DNA of 64,000 nucleotides from Pseudoscleropodium purum (lineage: Eukaryota; Streptophyta; Bryopsida; Hypnales; Brachytheciaceae): assembly GCA_963969395.1 (NCBI GenBank), contig OZ017803.1:13764001-13828000 (forward strand), given 5' to 3'. Under the pieces are notes generated by a model. The model worked only from the letters and a program-made list of their open reading frames with translations, was not told the DNA's origin and searched no databases. Position 1 is the first letter of the stretch. Each line of letters begins with the position of its first letter. Positions 1-11,010 of the stretch are shown piece by piece. The translations under genes and the position numbers were made by a program.

Positions 1-345
1 TAAGTGATTTTGATAAATAATAAAAATATGAAGAAGAAATGTAATTTTGTAAGAACCATATTATGTCTATTTTTGAATTTAGCATTCGAGGTTAAATATG
101 TACTAGCATGGTGTGTATTTTGAAATTATTGTTGTGTGTTTATTACATTTAAAAACTCGTAAATGGTATAAATGTATTTCTAATTAATTTACGAAAGATT
201 GAATTATTTGAATATTTGAAATATTTTTATTTTTCATTCAACGATTGCTAAAAACTAAAATGATTTCTTATTGGTATGAAGAAATGCCCAAATTAGACAA
301 TTAGTGGTTCTTCTATTGATTCTATTTTCAAATATGGAAAATAAA
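1..345. other. AT-rich flank, nothing recognised
   Basis: No open frame of note, repeat or RNA gene is visible. Base composition changes sharply at about 350, where a GC-rich repeat block begins. Confidence 0.5.
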
Positions 346-351
346 TCGGAT

Positions 352-745
352 CAGGCAGACGCTTGATTTGTCCGCCCATGGCCGTCCGATTGGGCGGACG
401 GGGCTCGAGGGTTTCGGGGAGGCAGACGGCCGATGCGTCCGCCACCCGCGGCCCGTCCGATGGAATAAACAGGCCGTCCGTCGCTGCCCGTCGGATCGGG
501 CGGACGCCAGATTTGTCTGCCCGTGGCCGTCCGATTGGGCAGACGCGGCTGTAGGATTTTTGGGAGGCGGATGGCCGATGCGTCCGCCAGCCGCGGCCCG
601 TCCGATCGGGCGGACGGTTTGGGGCCGTCCGCCGCTGCCCGTCGGATCGGGCGGACGCCAGATTTGTCCGCCTGTGGCTGTTCGATCGGGAGGACGGTTT
701 GGGGCCGTCCGTGCCTTACAAGAGGGGCGGACGGGCCGTCCGCAT
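352..745. repeat. GC-rich tandem repeat block (145-151 bp period)
   Basis: About 390 bp of very GC-rich DNA sits in AT-rich surroundings. The word GATTTGTC recurs at 365, 510 and 661, giving units of 145 and 151 bp; the third unit is shortened by an internal deletion. Units are built from GGCCGTCCGAT and GGGCGGACG words, which form many small dyads such as GTCCG...CGGAC. The same words occur in the hAT MITEs of this window, although the terminal sequence of those MITEs is absent here. The block lies about 200 bp upstream of the kinase-like relic and may be the end region of an element that carried it. Long proline- and arginine-rich open frames here, on both strands, are by-products of the repeat. 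Confidence 0.75.
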
Positions 746-939
746 TGTCACTTTTGCTTTGCCCCTTGTGAAATGCAAGGTGGAGCGGAGAGCTTGGTGG
801 TTCATCCTCCATTGGCTCCTTTTCGAGGCAAGGCAAGAGTGGTTTATTGGGGCCCTCTTGTTGCCAATTTTTTGGACACTTGCGCGTGAATTCAATTTTA
901 AATTAAAAAATTTGATCGATATCAGTTTTATTTGTCACG

Positions 940-2433
940 ATGCCGAACAGGAAGAAAAAGGTTGCGAAGCTAAAACATGAAGAGGGACCATCAAACTTGG
1001 AGGTAGCTCGCCAAAGTCCTTCGGAGGAATGCCAGAAATTCATGATCGAGTGCATCGTTCAATTTTATGAATTGGAAACAACATTGTCTTTAGACAATAA
1101 GTACATCAAATATCAAGAGGAGTGCGTGTCTAAATTCAAGATAGACATGACACAGATGTTGTTGAATGCATTGAATGTGGCGAAGTGGCATGACGAAATG
1201 CATAAAACGCACTTCACCAAATGTTTGGAGAACAAGGTTCATGACGCTTTGTGGAATTCCAAAGTCATTTTGGTTAAATATGGCAAGGAATATCGACTCA
1301 ATGACGCCCAATTTGAAGAAGTGATTCTGAAAGCGGACTTATTTAGGGGGCGATGTGCTCCATTCGCCAAAAGGCACAATTGAGTTGGTTCGATTGCTTG
1401 GTGGAAAAACAATGATGGAGTTGCTGAAGCGGAAAGGACCAAACGGCACCTCATAGCACTTCCAGATACAGCACGCATGATTGTTGTTGATGATAGAACG
1501 ATGAGAGGTGGATATGCAACGATTCGAAAGGTTCGTATTGAAGGATGTCCAGGAATACTTCCTTATTGGGAGTTTGCGGCAAAAAAATCCATTCACCACC
1601 AAACTCGACCCGATCTTGCAAAGTTAGAACATCAAAACGAATCAATGGTTGTTCGAATTTCACACGCGGGTGTGATACGGTTTGCTGCGGTGCAAGGAAC
1701 GACGTGTGAAGGTTATGTGTATTGGTGGAACGGTAGAATTCCTCGACAAATGTTGAGTATGGATAAGGACTATCCAAACAACATTCAAATCCGTTTGATG
1801 TATACAAATCCAACCAAAGAGGAGGTTGTAAAAGCTCACCGTTTAGGGCGATATCAGAAGAAACGCATGGAGTTGACATGGGCCTTTATGCATATAATGT
1901 ATGCAGTGCATCTTGCTGGACATTTGTACAATGATCTTTCTCCGGACAACATCTTGTTGCATTTTTTACAAGATGAGTCATGTGTGTACATTGGAGTTTG
2001 CGATTGGGACATGACCACCTTAGCTTCTCAACCAATGAAGTCTTTGTACACATTCACATCAACAGATGAGATGAAACAGACTTTGCAGAGGAGATGGTGG
2101 ATGGATCCATGTATTGCATATTTGCATAAAGTAGGTGCAGATGTGGAAGCCATTCCAATGTATTCACGTAAGTCGGAAGAGTATGCCATTCAAAAAATTG
2201 CTCGGCGGATGAATGGAAACAACATGTCAGAGGCGTATTTCAACTTGCTACTTAAAACACCTAGTGCGACACAATTTGCCTTTCATGACTTTGCAAAAGT
2301 ATTTTATGCTTACTTGAAGCACATTTCTTCGAAGACTGACGATGAAAATACTAATTTGGCCCATGTGATTACGCGATTTTCTAATACATATCGTTGGCCG
2401 ATGCGAGATGAACATTTCCGCCATTTATATTAG
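940..2433 (+). pseudogene. Protein-kinase-like gene, frameshifted
   Basis: A roughly 500-residue reading frame runs from a basic start (MPNRKKKVAKLKH) through a helical N-terminal region to a kinase-like domain. In the part from 1477 the kinase landmarks appear in order: a glycine-rich loop GGYATIRKV (residues 11-19), a likely VAIK lysine in FAAKKS (36/37), a possible C-helix Glu (55), a catalytic loop YNDLSPDN with Asp153 (codon 1933-1935) and Asn158, and DWD at 176-178 in place of DFG. HRD is replaced by YND and the APE motif is poor, so it is divergent or a pseudokinase. The frame breaks at 1381 (TGA), but a neighbouring frame reads well between about 1370 and 1450 (KGTIELVRLLGGKTMMELL), which implies two compensating frameshifts. 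I recognise it as a kinase-like family repeated in non-seed plants; its substrate is unknown. Loss of function is inferred. Confidence 0.65.
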
Positions 2434-2629
2434 ATTGGTAGTGCAGAAGTAGTAGTTGAATAGGTTATATAGGCATTAAAAATTAGTTTAGAAATATAGA
2501 GTTGGAATGAAAAAAATTATATGTGCAATTAGCCAAATGTGCACAATGTATGGTATTCTATATTAAATTCAATATATTTTGCCCATATTGATTATGTTTG
2601 TATTTGTGTTGATCTTGATTTTTTAAATA

Positions 2630-2668
<39 letters not shown>
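2630..2668. repeat. (TA)n microsatellite
   Basis: An uninterrupted run of alternating T and A lies about 200 bp downstream of the kinase-like frame. Confidence 0.9.
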
Positions 2669-2670
<2 letters not shown>

Positions 2671-2859
2671 AAGTCACAAACTTTTTTAGTTTGCCTTCTG
2701 AGAATGAATTGGAATTTTTTCATAGTTTCAAGACTATTATGGACTCGTGGTCAAACTTTATAATCTTTCAACTTATAAGAGACATTGTTTTAATAACAAA
2801 TCGCGAACCATTGCACTTCATTTAACATTTAATTGTTTAAAGAATAAGGGAGTGACCGC

Positions 2860-3000
2860 GGGGCAATTTGGGTAGGGCGGTCGGGGGAAATAAGGCCGTC
2901 AAAGCGGACGGGGCGGATGGGGCGCTGCATCCACCGGGACCGCGAATGTCAACGGACGCTGTGGATACAGCGTCCGCATCCGGACGTCATGTCAACCTTG
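2860..3000 (-). mobile_element. Truncated hAT-type MITE (copy D)
   Basis: This GC-rich segment ends in TGTCAACCTTG at 2990-3000. Read in reverse complement it matches the first ~130 bp of the complete MITEs at 51569 and 3540: TIR, then the GACGTCCGGACGCGGACG-like stretch, then a TGACATTCGCGG-like word. The opposite end, with the AAATAGCGTCCG words and second TIR, is missing, so no target duplication can be tested. The inner boundary near 2860 is approximate. Confidence 0.65.
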
Positions 3001-3009
3001 CCAAGAACT

Positions 3010-3440
3010 ATCAAATGATGTTTGAGGATTGCTTTGAGAATAACAATGAAGAATAGATGGTTAATCGTATTTTTAGTGAAGTAGGCCATCGTTTTTAACT
3101 TCAAAAACCACTCAATTTACTAACTACAGAATGAAGAGTAAATTACATTATTGCTATTATTTTACGTGTTTTGGAGTTCTTAAGTGTGTAAAGTAAATGG
3201 TTTCAAAATTAGATTTTTGGTGCTAAGATAGAGTATTTTTACCTATGTTTTGAGTTTGTACTACCATCATTTAGTTTTTATTTAGATTGGATGAAAGTTA
3301 GTAGGTTGTTTACCTCGTTTTAGTTGACTTTGGGATTTGTGGACCCAAAGAAGCATTTAGAATATTGAAAAAATAATATTTTGGGGAACCTATAGCATGA
3401 AAAATGCTCATATAGGTTGATGTGGCCCATGTGGAAGGAG
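3010..3440. other. AT-rich spacer, nothing recognised
   Basis: No gene or clear repeat is visible. The stretch ends at a run of 14 G at 3443-3456 that abuts the left end of the Mutator-like element. Confidence 0.5.
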
Positions 3441-3456
3441 AAGGGGGGGGGGGGGG

Positions 3457-4076
3457 CTTGTCACTAAGGGCGGAACGGTGGGGGGAGAAGGCACCCTCTG
3501 CGCCCCCGCCCGCCCTCCAGCCTTCGGGCATGCCAGCCCCAGGGTTGACAAGACGTCCGGACGCGGACGCTGTGTCTGCAGCGTCTACATGTCCCCCGTC
3601 CGCCTGTCCGCCTGTCCGTCTGCCCGATTACGGCCGTCCGATCGACGCGCGGACTGATCTGGTCTGCACAATCTGGGCGTCCGCCTTGGGCGGTCGGGCC
3701 GTCCGCCCCGCCCCGCCCGTCCGCTTTCCGACGGCGGTCGGGACGCTGCGTCCGCTAGCGTCCGGACGTCCGGAAAACGGACGCTATTTTGGGGCGGACA
3801 TTGAAATTCGTCAACCCTGGCCAGCCCAGCCCAGTCCTCGGACATGCTAGCCCAGTCGGCTACATCAGCTCAGTCCAACCTTCGAGGCTCGAGCCAACAT
3901 CTGCGCCGCACCTCGTCAGTGGGCCAGCTAGCCTCGCAGTTGATCCCCGCAGCTCCGCAGCCGCATATTCGGGGGGGCTATACCCGCCTGCGATACCCCG
4001 GGGTTGCGAGACCCTTTTATACACTCTGTGCAACCACTGAGCGAGCTCGAGTTCGGAGTTTACTGGGAGCTCATCG
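3457..4076 (+). repeat. Left terminal inverted repeat of the MULE
   Basis: It pairs with 8229-8532. Shared blocks, read inward, include CTTGTCACTAA, CGCCCTCCA, GGCTCGAGCC, GCCGCATAT, GGGGGCTATACCCGCC, GGGTTGCGAGA and TTTACTGGGAGCTCATCG. The repeat is split by the MITE at 3540-3819. Confidence 0.8.
3540..3819 (+). mobile_element. hAT-type MITE copy C, 280 bp, nested in MULE repeat
   Basis: It starts CAGGGTTGACA and ends TCAACCCTG, and is flanked by a perfect 8-bp duplication GCCAGCCC at 3532-3539 and 3820-3827. The 8-bp duplication and CAGGG terminus are hallmarks of the hAT superfamily. The interior is GC-rich, full of GGACG/CGTCC words, and lacks a transposase. Its orientation matches copy B at 51569. 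The small frames inside have no coding support. Confidence 0.9.
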
Positions 4077-4278
4077 AACGTCTCCTTCACTTTGTGCCCC
4101 AAATAATTCTAAGTCCCTTTTTGATCCAAAGGCTATTTTTTTTCTTTATCCTTCGAACCCTACATTTATGTAAGACTTAAATGGATTTATGAAGGGAACT
4201 CGTAATGAAGTATTATACAAAGACAACCATATATCGCCTATAAAACATCAAGATATTCAATTACAAAGTAGTAACAAA

Positions 4279-4300
4279 ATCAAAATCAAAATCAAAATCA
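4279..4300. repeat. (AAAATC)n microsatellite
   Basis: Several tandem AAAATC units lie just past the 3' end of the transposase. Confidence 0.75.
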
Positions 4301-4306
4301 TAAACT

Positions 4307-7300
4307 TTACTTCACAAACATCTCATGATTACAATTTTTGCAAAAAATAGAATTTGCTCCTCCTTCTATCAATGTCTTCGTAGCGCAAATGTCACAAGTG
4401 ACCTTGGAAAACTTACGGAAAATCGCCCTTTTTTGCTTGGATTGTGAAAGAAGCACATGAGAAGAGCACTTCAAAGGGGGACGTGGAGCACTTGCTTCAC
4501 CAACTTCCGAAATATCCCATTTCCTCCTGTGTCCCATTCTCGTTCGCTTCACGTTCTCTTGGATAGAAGCAATAGAACCTCGGAGGGGAAGCATAATTGT
4601 ATTGGGCTTTTCAAAATTTGAGGGCTCCAATAATATGCCAAAACAAGCTTGAAGGGCTTGTAATTTTCACTTCACTTCTTCTCCTTTGTCACCATAAAGA
4701 GTTGCTTGACATAGTGAATCAATTTCACATACTACGTTGAACACCTTTTTACACATGACACCAATCGAAAGAGCCTCTTCCCTTGGTACATCCGTTTCAA
4801 TTGGAATTATAAACTCCATGTCTTCCATGTTGATTTATGTAGGCAATGGTTCCTCAACCACTTCATTTTCTTTGAGCATTTCAAAAAATTCCTTCACAAT
4901 GGATTGCACACCAAATATGTGTTTGCAAGTGGAAACCCTATTGTGACAATTACAATAATGTGTTTGCAATGAAACACTATACCATAGGTTTGGAGAAGTC
5001 TCACTCTTGATATGAAAAAGGAGATGCTCCTCATCGACAACCTTCAAGACATCCATAGGATACGATTGATAAGCCTACAAAATTCGTTTTTTTTCTTTCA
5101 ATCGATGTCTATAAGCATTGTGATTCCTTCTCCTTATGTATCGTTCTGAGTCACTTACACATTAAAGAAATAGATTTGAACTTAACATCATATTCAAAGC
5201 ATATTTATAAAGCAAATAAATTGAATACAAGAAAATAAACATAGAATAGTATACAAAAATGAAGAACTTACTCAAACGTTGGGTCATCTTGAATTGACTC
5301 AACAATGTGGGTTGGCCTACACGAGTGTCATCATGGGCGCTACCAACAATTTCCACTATAAGGTCTCGGAGGGACTGGTTCACTTTTCCTTGTAAAAGGG
5401 TATATTTTATCAATTCCCAATGTCTTTCGACATGGTTAGTTGTATCCATACTTCCATAAGCAAATAATCTCCCAAATCGAGGCCACAACCTTCTCCAAGG
5501 AACATTAATCCCAGTCCATCTGGAATTCACGTATGTGGCAAACGCCAGGATATGGTAGAACTCAATACAAAATCTTCTTAAATTCTCATCGAAATGGCTT
5601 TCACTAGGGCAAAACATTAAAACATGTAATGCCCTCCATACATGATCTTTGTCTTCACTGGGGACACGTGTTAATAAGTTCTCACTCCATGCCTTCATGA
5701 CATGAAAGTGACACAAGAAAACCCATCCACCAACTTCTATTTTAGCACCCTCTTCAAAAGTCCAACAATGAGCATCATTGCTCACAATACTTTGAATAGC
5801 ATTCAAAGATGTTTTGTGCTTGTCAATGATGATTGCCGAGGGTCTAATCTCTCCTAAAGATCCAAATATGTGGAATAATGCTAACTCTATAGCAACACCC
5901 TCATGTCCTTCTTTAGGGTCATTGCTACAAAGCATGTAAAAAACCGGAATTCCAATTCCATTTTGGTTTGGTACAATTACCGCATAAAGCAGCAAACTAT
6001 ATTGGTTAGTTTTGAATGTAGAATCCAAGGCCCAAGAATTATTACCAGAGAATCTTTGGGTCAATTTTCGCATAAAGTCATCTTGTATAATAATCACAAA
6101 CGGCTTTTTCTTTGGGTCCTCATGCTTAGGTGCATACGGTTGATAATACAAAATCTTCTCTTAAGCTTGTAATCTCAAGATTTCAATTTGTGCCGCATCC
6201 CAATCGTCTTTCCGAAGTGCATCTACACAAACCAAATGAATATTTTATATACAAATAAAACATCAGAATCTTCCAAGATTTAAATGAAAAACAATTAAAA
6301 TAGTAGTTTCTGAGTACATTATTCTACATTGTTATCATGCAATATTTTAAACCTTCAATACAAAATATATTTATATATATAAGTCTACATATATAAAGAG
6401 AAATTTAACAAAATGAAGAGTTTTAATAAAAATTATTCAAGCTTCAAACCATACTTGTAATGACAAATTAAAACTTAGGTATTAAATATGGACAACATAT
6501 TAGTGATTTTTAAAAAATATGCAATAATTCTAAACCTTGAGTAATTTGGAAAGAATTGTTCACTTCATAAGCAATGCATTTTATAACTTCACAAAAAAAA
6601 TGAAATATGTAAAAAAAATTAAATACCGTTGACTCTTAAAGAATATACAAGTATTTGCACTTCTTTTTTGATGACGAAAAATCTATAGGTAGCACCTTCC
6701 ATCTTCAGTACACTTTGTGCGAATGTCTCTTCAGTAACAACGGACGTGGCTTCAATGGCCCTTATCGAAAGCATCAACTTCAACTTCTCCATAACCCAAG
6801 TGATAACATATGGATGCACTGGTAGGAAAAAAAGATCAGTATTGGAATCCGGAGTGTAACTACTATGTTTGCTATGAATATAGATTGTAGCTTGGAGTTT
6901 TCTTTGAGGCAAGGTGTTTGAGTACCTGGACACTTTGGATTCTTCAACCTTCATTTGAAATTCACAACTACACAATCTAAAGGTTCTATTCTTTCTACAG
7001 TCCTTGTCATCTATAGGCTTCACATCAACCGTTCTTCTATGAGGATGGTTTTTGTTTCCACTACGATGACAACAGTAGTAGGTAACGGTTTTGGTTTCCT
7101 ATACACGGCATTTAAAACGCCATTTTAGCACAACATACTTTGTACAAAGTGCATCTATAGTTGCACTTAAGTCTTCCAATGGAACCTTGACTATTTCATC
7201 CCAAAGTTTATTTCCTTGGCACACATCACAAGAATTCATACAATTTTGTATCAATAAGGGTTGCATTCCTCCCACAAAGTTATCCGTACTCCATTGAGCA

Positions 7301-7995
7301 CGAATGACATTCGTTGTCATGGAAATTGACAAATGTTTCCTATTTTTGTCAATGTGTCCTCTATGCACAATGGAATGCCAATACTCTATTGGCAGAATTT
7401 GCCTATCTTTTTTGTCATTCAAAGGGGACAAAACAAATCCACTTAAAAGTTCTAAAACTTTTAATTTTCCTTGAAACTTTTGCCACCTCTCAATCGTACG
7501 AGTTTCCACATTATTTTGTATGGAACGCCTATGAAGGTTGGAGATGGGACAAAAGAAAGGATTTGCCTTATGAATTTGTTGATATAAGGGGGAATATCCT
7601 CCTCTTATGCAATCAATCATGAGTGCAAGAGATTGGAGATTGAAGTGCACATACTTGGGGAATGTTTCAATGAGAATGTCTTCAAAAATTGGTGTTGGAC
7701 CTCCAATGTTGATATACTCCACATCTTTTACCAACAAATCTTCCCAAGGCTCCAAAATCTCTGCACCACCATCCTCCTCCTCATCCAAATCCGATTCTCC
7801 ATTTGATGACAAGAAATGAGTTTTTTGTAATGTTGAACTTCTTATATGTGAATCACCATCTTTATGTACACCTTGAAGAAATTCTTCCACTCCCACCATC
7901 TCACTTAAATCATCTTCAAAGTCAGAGGGATAGAAATTATCATCCTCCATGTAGTCCCTATCATCTTCCATCTTCCACGCCAACGCTTCATTCAA
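4307..7995 (-). pseudogene. MULE transposase with SWIM finger, three exons, nonsense-disrupted
   Basis: Exon 1 (7995 to ~6622) encodes an acidic N-terminus and a Cys/His-rich region; it has one in-frame stop at 7099-7101. Exon 2 (~6222 to 5272) holds the DDE core: first Asp in ALDSTFKTN, second Asp in AIIIDKHKTSLNAI, the CHFHVMKAW zinc motif, and a likely third acidic residue in NHVERHW; it has one stop at 6161-6163. Exon 3 (~5157 to 4307) holds a SWIM finger, CNCHNRVSTCKH, and a C-terminal CxxC...CxxC zinc ribbon; it has about three stops. Borders show GT (GTAAGT at 5271) and AG signals. Within each exon the open segments share one phase, so there is no evident frameshift and decay seems recent. 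The intact protein, about 1,050 residues, would bind element ends and cut DNA. Confidence 0.8.
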
Positions 7996-8228
7996 ACTCT
8001 ACAAGTATCCCCCCTCTTCATTTAGAACAATATTTGTACACAATACCCTAAATTGCAAATATGCACAACCCTAAATATTTACAATCTTGATAATCTTAAA
8101 TCTTAAAAACAATGCAATAAACACACACTTATGTAGAATATGCAATAATATATAATGCATGAAAGAAGAGGAGTTGAACATACCTTGTTCTTAATGTGTT
8201 TGGTGTACGAGCTCTTCCCGAAATGTGC

Positions 8229-8532
8229 CGATGAGCTCCCAGTAAACTCCAAATCCGAGCTCGCTCTACGGCTGTACAGAATGTATAAAAGGATCTCGCA
8301 ACCCTGGGGTATTGTGGGCGGGTATAGCCCCCTGGATATGCGGCTACAGAACTGCAGGGATCAGCTACGGGGCTGGTTGGCCTACTGACGAGGCGCGGCG
8401 CAGCTGCCGGCTCGAGCCTCGAGGGCTGAGCTGAGCTCACGTGGCCGGCTAGGCTGGCATGCCGGAGGGTTGGAGGGCGGGCAGTGGACAAGAGGTGCCT
8501 TTTTCCCCCACCGTCCCACCTTTAGTGACAAG
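8229..8532 (-). repeat. Right terminal inverted repeat of the MULE
   Basis: It is the reverse-complement partner of 3457-4076, uninterrupted here. Its inner limit is at the shared word GGGAGCTCATCG and its outer limit at TTAGTGACAAG. Confidence 0.8.
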
Positions 8533-9120
8533 GGGGGGAGATTCGCTCCTTCTTCTTGTCGATGTTAATGTGTATGTGATGTATTGAAGTGCGGAGAACC
8601 AAAACTTTGATCGGATGCTATATGTTGTTGAAAAAAAATTTTAATATAAAATTTGGTGGAGTTATATACGGTAGTTTTGCACTTCTTTTGGCGGTAATTT
8701 CATTTGATTCCAAACTTGTATGTGAATTTTATAGGTCTTTGAGTGAAGAGTGATCTGTTGCTACTCCAAAAGAAGAGTAAAGACTTTGTATTTCTCCTAG
8801 AGTCATGAATTTCGTTGAAGCAAAGCAAAAATTGAGTAGAATATAGATCTTGTTGTTAGTTTTGTGCTCTATTAAACTATTACATTTGTTAACATCATTC
8901 ATATAACTTAAGTTATAAATAGAAAAGTAGAGTAGAGTAATGCCGCTCAAATTTCTTATAGAAAATCTTTAAGAGTACATAGCTCATAGGTAGTAGCTTT
9001 GCTTCAAACGAGATTTTGATGAATCAAAGCTTATTGTCTTAGCTTTCAAAAGAGCTATCATTTATTTAATGTGTAGCTTTAGAATGTTTTTGGTGTCCAT
9101 TATAGTGCTGTTAACCTAGA
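8533..9120. other. AT-rich flank, nothing recognised
   Basis: No coding frame, repeat or RNA gene could be supported. Confidence 0.4.
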
Positions 9121-9129
9121 CGAGGGCGG

Positions 9130-9222
9130 AAGAGAAGATTGAAAGATTGAAGACTTGAAGATTTGAAGATTCGAAGATTTAAAGATTAAAGTGAAGATTT
9201 GAAGACTCAAGTGAAGATTTAC
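9130..9222. repeat. GAAGATT purine-rich short repeat
   Basis: GAAGATT, GAAGACT and near variants recur about ten times, forming a degenerate 7-8 bp microsatellite-like tract. Confidence 0.7.
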
Positions 9223-9369
9223 CTTGCAAGGATTTAGCTTATGTTGTGGCTTGTGGCTTTGTTATTCGTAGCCGGATTTGAAAGCTCATTGTTATTTCAT
9301 GTTGTGGGTATGCAGCTTTATCAAATTTTTGCATTGTAAACTCTATTTGCAGGTTGACCTGACAATGCA

Positions 9370-9440
9370 TACATGACCTTCATTCATTTTATATCGTCAG
9401 CAACGAAGTGGGGTTAATGACCCATATGGTTGAATTTTAT
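9370..9440 (+). repeat. Partner of an inverted repeat pair (with 12980-13075)
   Basis: The stretch containing GGGGTTAATGACCCA and ATGGTTGAA matches the reverse complement of 12980-13075, where that motif occurs twice in diverged form. The pair could mark ends of an old 3.7-kb element, but no transposase or target duplication is visible. Confidence 0.45.
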
Positions 9441-10250
9441 GTTGTTCTTACGATGAGACTAGATTGATCACTAGTAGACTGTAAATTTGAAAGTTTAAAA
9501 GCCATATTTACAGATGGTTCAGTTTGTGGTTTGTCGTCTGTTCTACCCATCCCGTATCTTGTGACTTCTTATTCCCTCTTTGACCCTTGAACCCCTAGAG
9601 CCATAATAGAATAGACCAACGGGGAGCTAATTTAAGATTTGTTGAAAATTCAAGGTTCAAGTGGACATCCTATTGAAGATTCATAGTTTGAAAAGACATC
9701 AAGCAAAAATTCCTACCCTCAAGCCATTTTTAGCAACAACCAGAATCCTCGTAATTTTCCAAAATAAACTCTTCTCAATACGACATCGCTAGGTGCAAAA
9801 GTATCTTAAATAGTGGTAGTTTTAAACAAAGTGATAGTTGATAATTGATGATGTATAGAAATGAATAGCCTCCAATAATAAAATGTTCATAAATATATAT
9901 TAAAATTCTTCTTAAAAAGATGGTTAAGTAGCTATTATAGTAAACCATCATTAATGCCCTAAATGACAATCCTTAATTCTATTTTTTTTTCATGTACATT
10001 AAAAAAATTTACTAGTGACACTTGATTGAATGAAGGATTTACAAATTGAAAGTATAAATTTGTATAAATTGTTTGTGGAAGTATTGAAAATTGAGATTTA
10101 AATAAGAATTTGTCCATTTATCTTTTTTTCAATTTCAAATAATAATCCTATTTATGTAGTATTTGTTATCTTGATTTATAATGAAAAAAGAAAGATTTGA
10201 CAATTATTATAAAATATGATCTTTTCTATTTATTTTTCTTAATATTCCAA
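9441..10250. other. AT-rich DNA without recognised genes
   Basis: Short random open frames only. No conserved protein signature was found on either strand. Confidence 0.4.
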
Positions 10251-10254
10251 AATT

Positions 10255-11010
10255 TTTGTGGTATTATAGTCTTATGATTTTATAATAAAGAGGTTATTTA
10301 ATATTATAATCTTGTGATTTTATAGTCTTGTAGCTTTAAAAACATAGGATCTTGTGATTTTATAATCTAGTGCCTTAAGATTTAGGGTCTTGTGATTTTA
10401 CAGTGTTGTGATCTATCATTTGAAAAAATTTGAGCTTTTGGAAGGGTCTTTAAGCTTTCATTTTTTGTCACACTACAAAGTAAATATAAAAGAAAATAAC
10501 ATTTTTCTAAAAAAAAATTATTAAAAATTAAAAAAAAACTACCAACAAAATAGCAATAATTGACATGATATTGATGTGGTACCAGTAGTTTTATGTTAGA
10601 TTAAAAAAATTGTTAAAAAGAATAAAAATTGATTTATTTTTCAATTGCATTTGAGGAAGGATTAAAACTTGCAAACCTCTTGAGGTTTGCAATTTTTTCC
10701 TAATGAGGACTTTGGATTTTAGGGTTTTTACATGCTTGTAGTATTGATGATCAAAGAATTATGGTTTTAGTAACTTTTAGTCTTGTGGAGTGAGGATAGA
10801 GGATCTTGTGATTTTATGGTCTTGAAGCCTTGTGAAATAAAGGTCTTATGGTCTAAAGGACTTTTGATTTTGAGATTTTTTAGGTCTTATAGTTTAAAAG
10901 ACTTTTGATTTTTGTAATTTAATGGTCTTGTAGTTTTGAGGTCTTTGAATCTTTAGGGTTTATGGTCTTATAGACTTGAAAATTGATAGTCTAGTAGTTT
11001 TACAGATTTT
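10255..11010 (+). repeat. Degenerate GTCTTGTGATTTTA phrase repeats
   Basis: Variants of (G)TCTTGTGATTTTATAG recur irregularly in two clusters, 10255-10410 and 10790-11010, separated by unrelated AT-rich DNA. The spacing is not constant, so this looks like old slippage-derived sequence rather than a clean satellite. Confidence 0.55.

Larger units (their letters stand above)
3457..8532 (-). mobile_element. Mutator-like element (MULE), about 5.1 kb
   Basis: Two long GC-rich inverted repeats (3457-4076 and 8229-8532) enclose a MULE transposase gene read leftward. Both ends begin CTTGTCACTAA when read inward. Both outer sides abut G-runs (14 G at 3443-3456; G at 8532-8538), so a G-rich 9-bp target duplication is possible but cannot be proved. 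A 280-bp hAT MITE is inserted in the left repeat; without it and its duplication the two repeats are close in length. The element is probably non-autonomous now, because the transposase has nonsense codons. Confidence 0.8.

Noticed and set aside
351..889. Overlapping Pro/Arg-rich frames of up to 173 codons on both strands
   Set aside because: They arise from the GC-rich tandem block, which removes stop codons in all frames.
3422..4173. Frames of 80-142 codons in the left MULE repeat and nested MITE
   Set aside because: They lie across terminal repeats and an insertion; similar frames occur in the right repeat only because the DNA is repeated.
3443..8540. G-rich 9-bp target duplication of the MULE
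   Set aside because: Homopolymer runs of different length on the two sides cannot be distinguished from chance or slippage.
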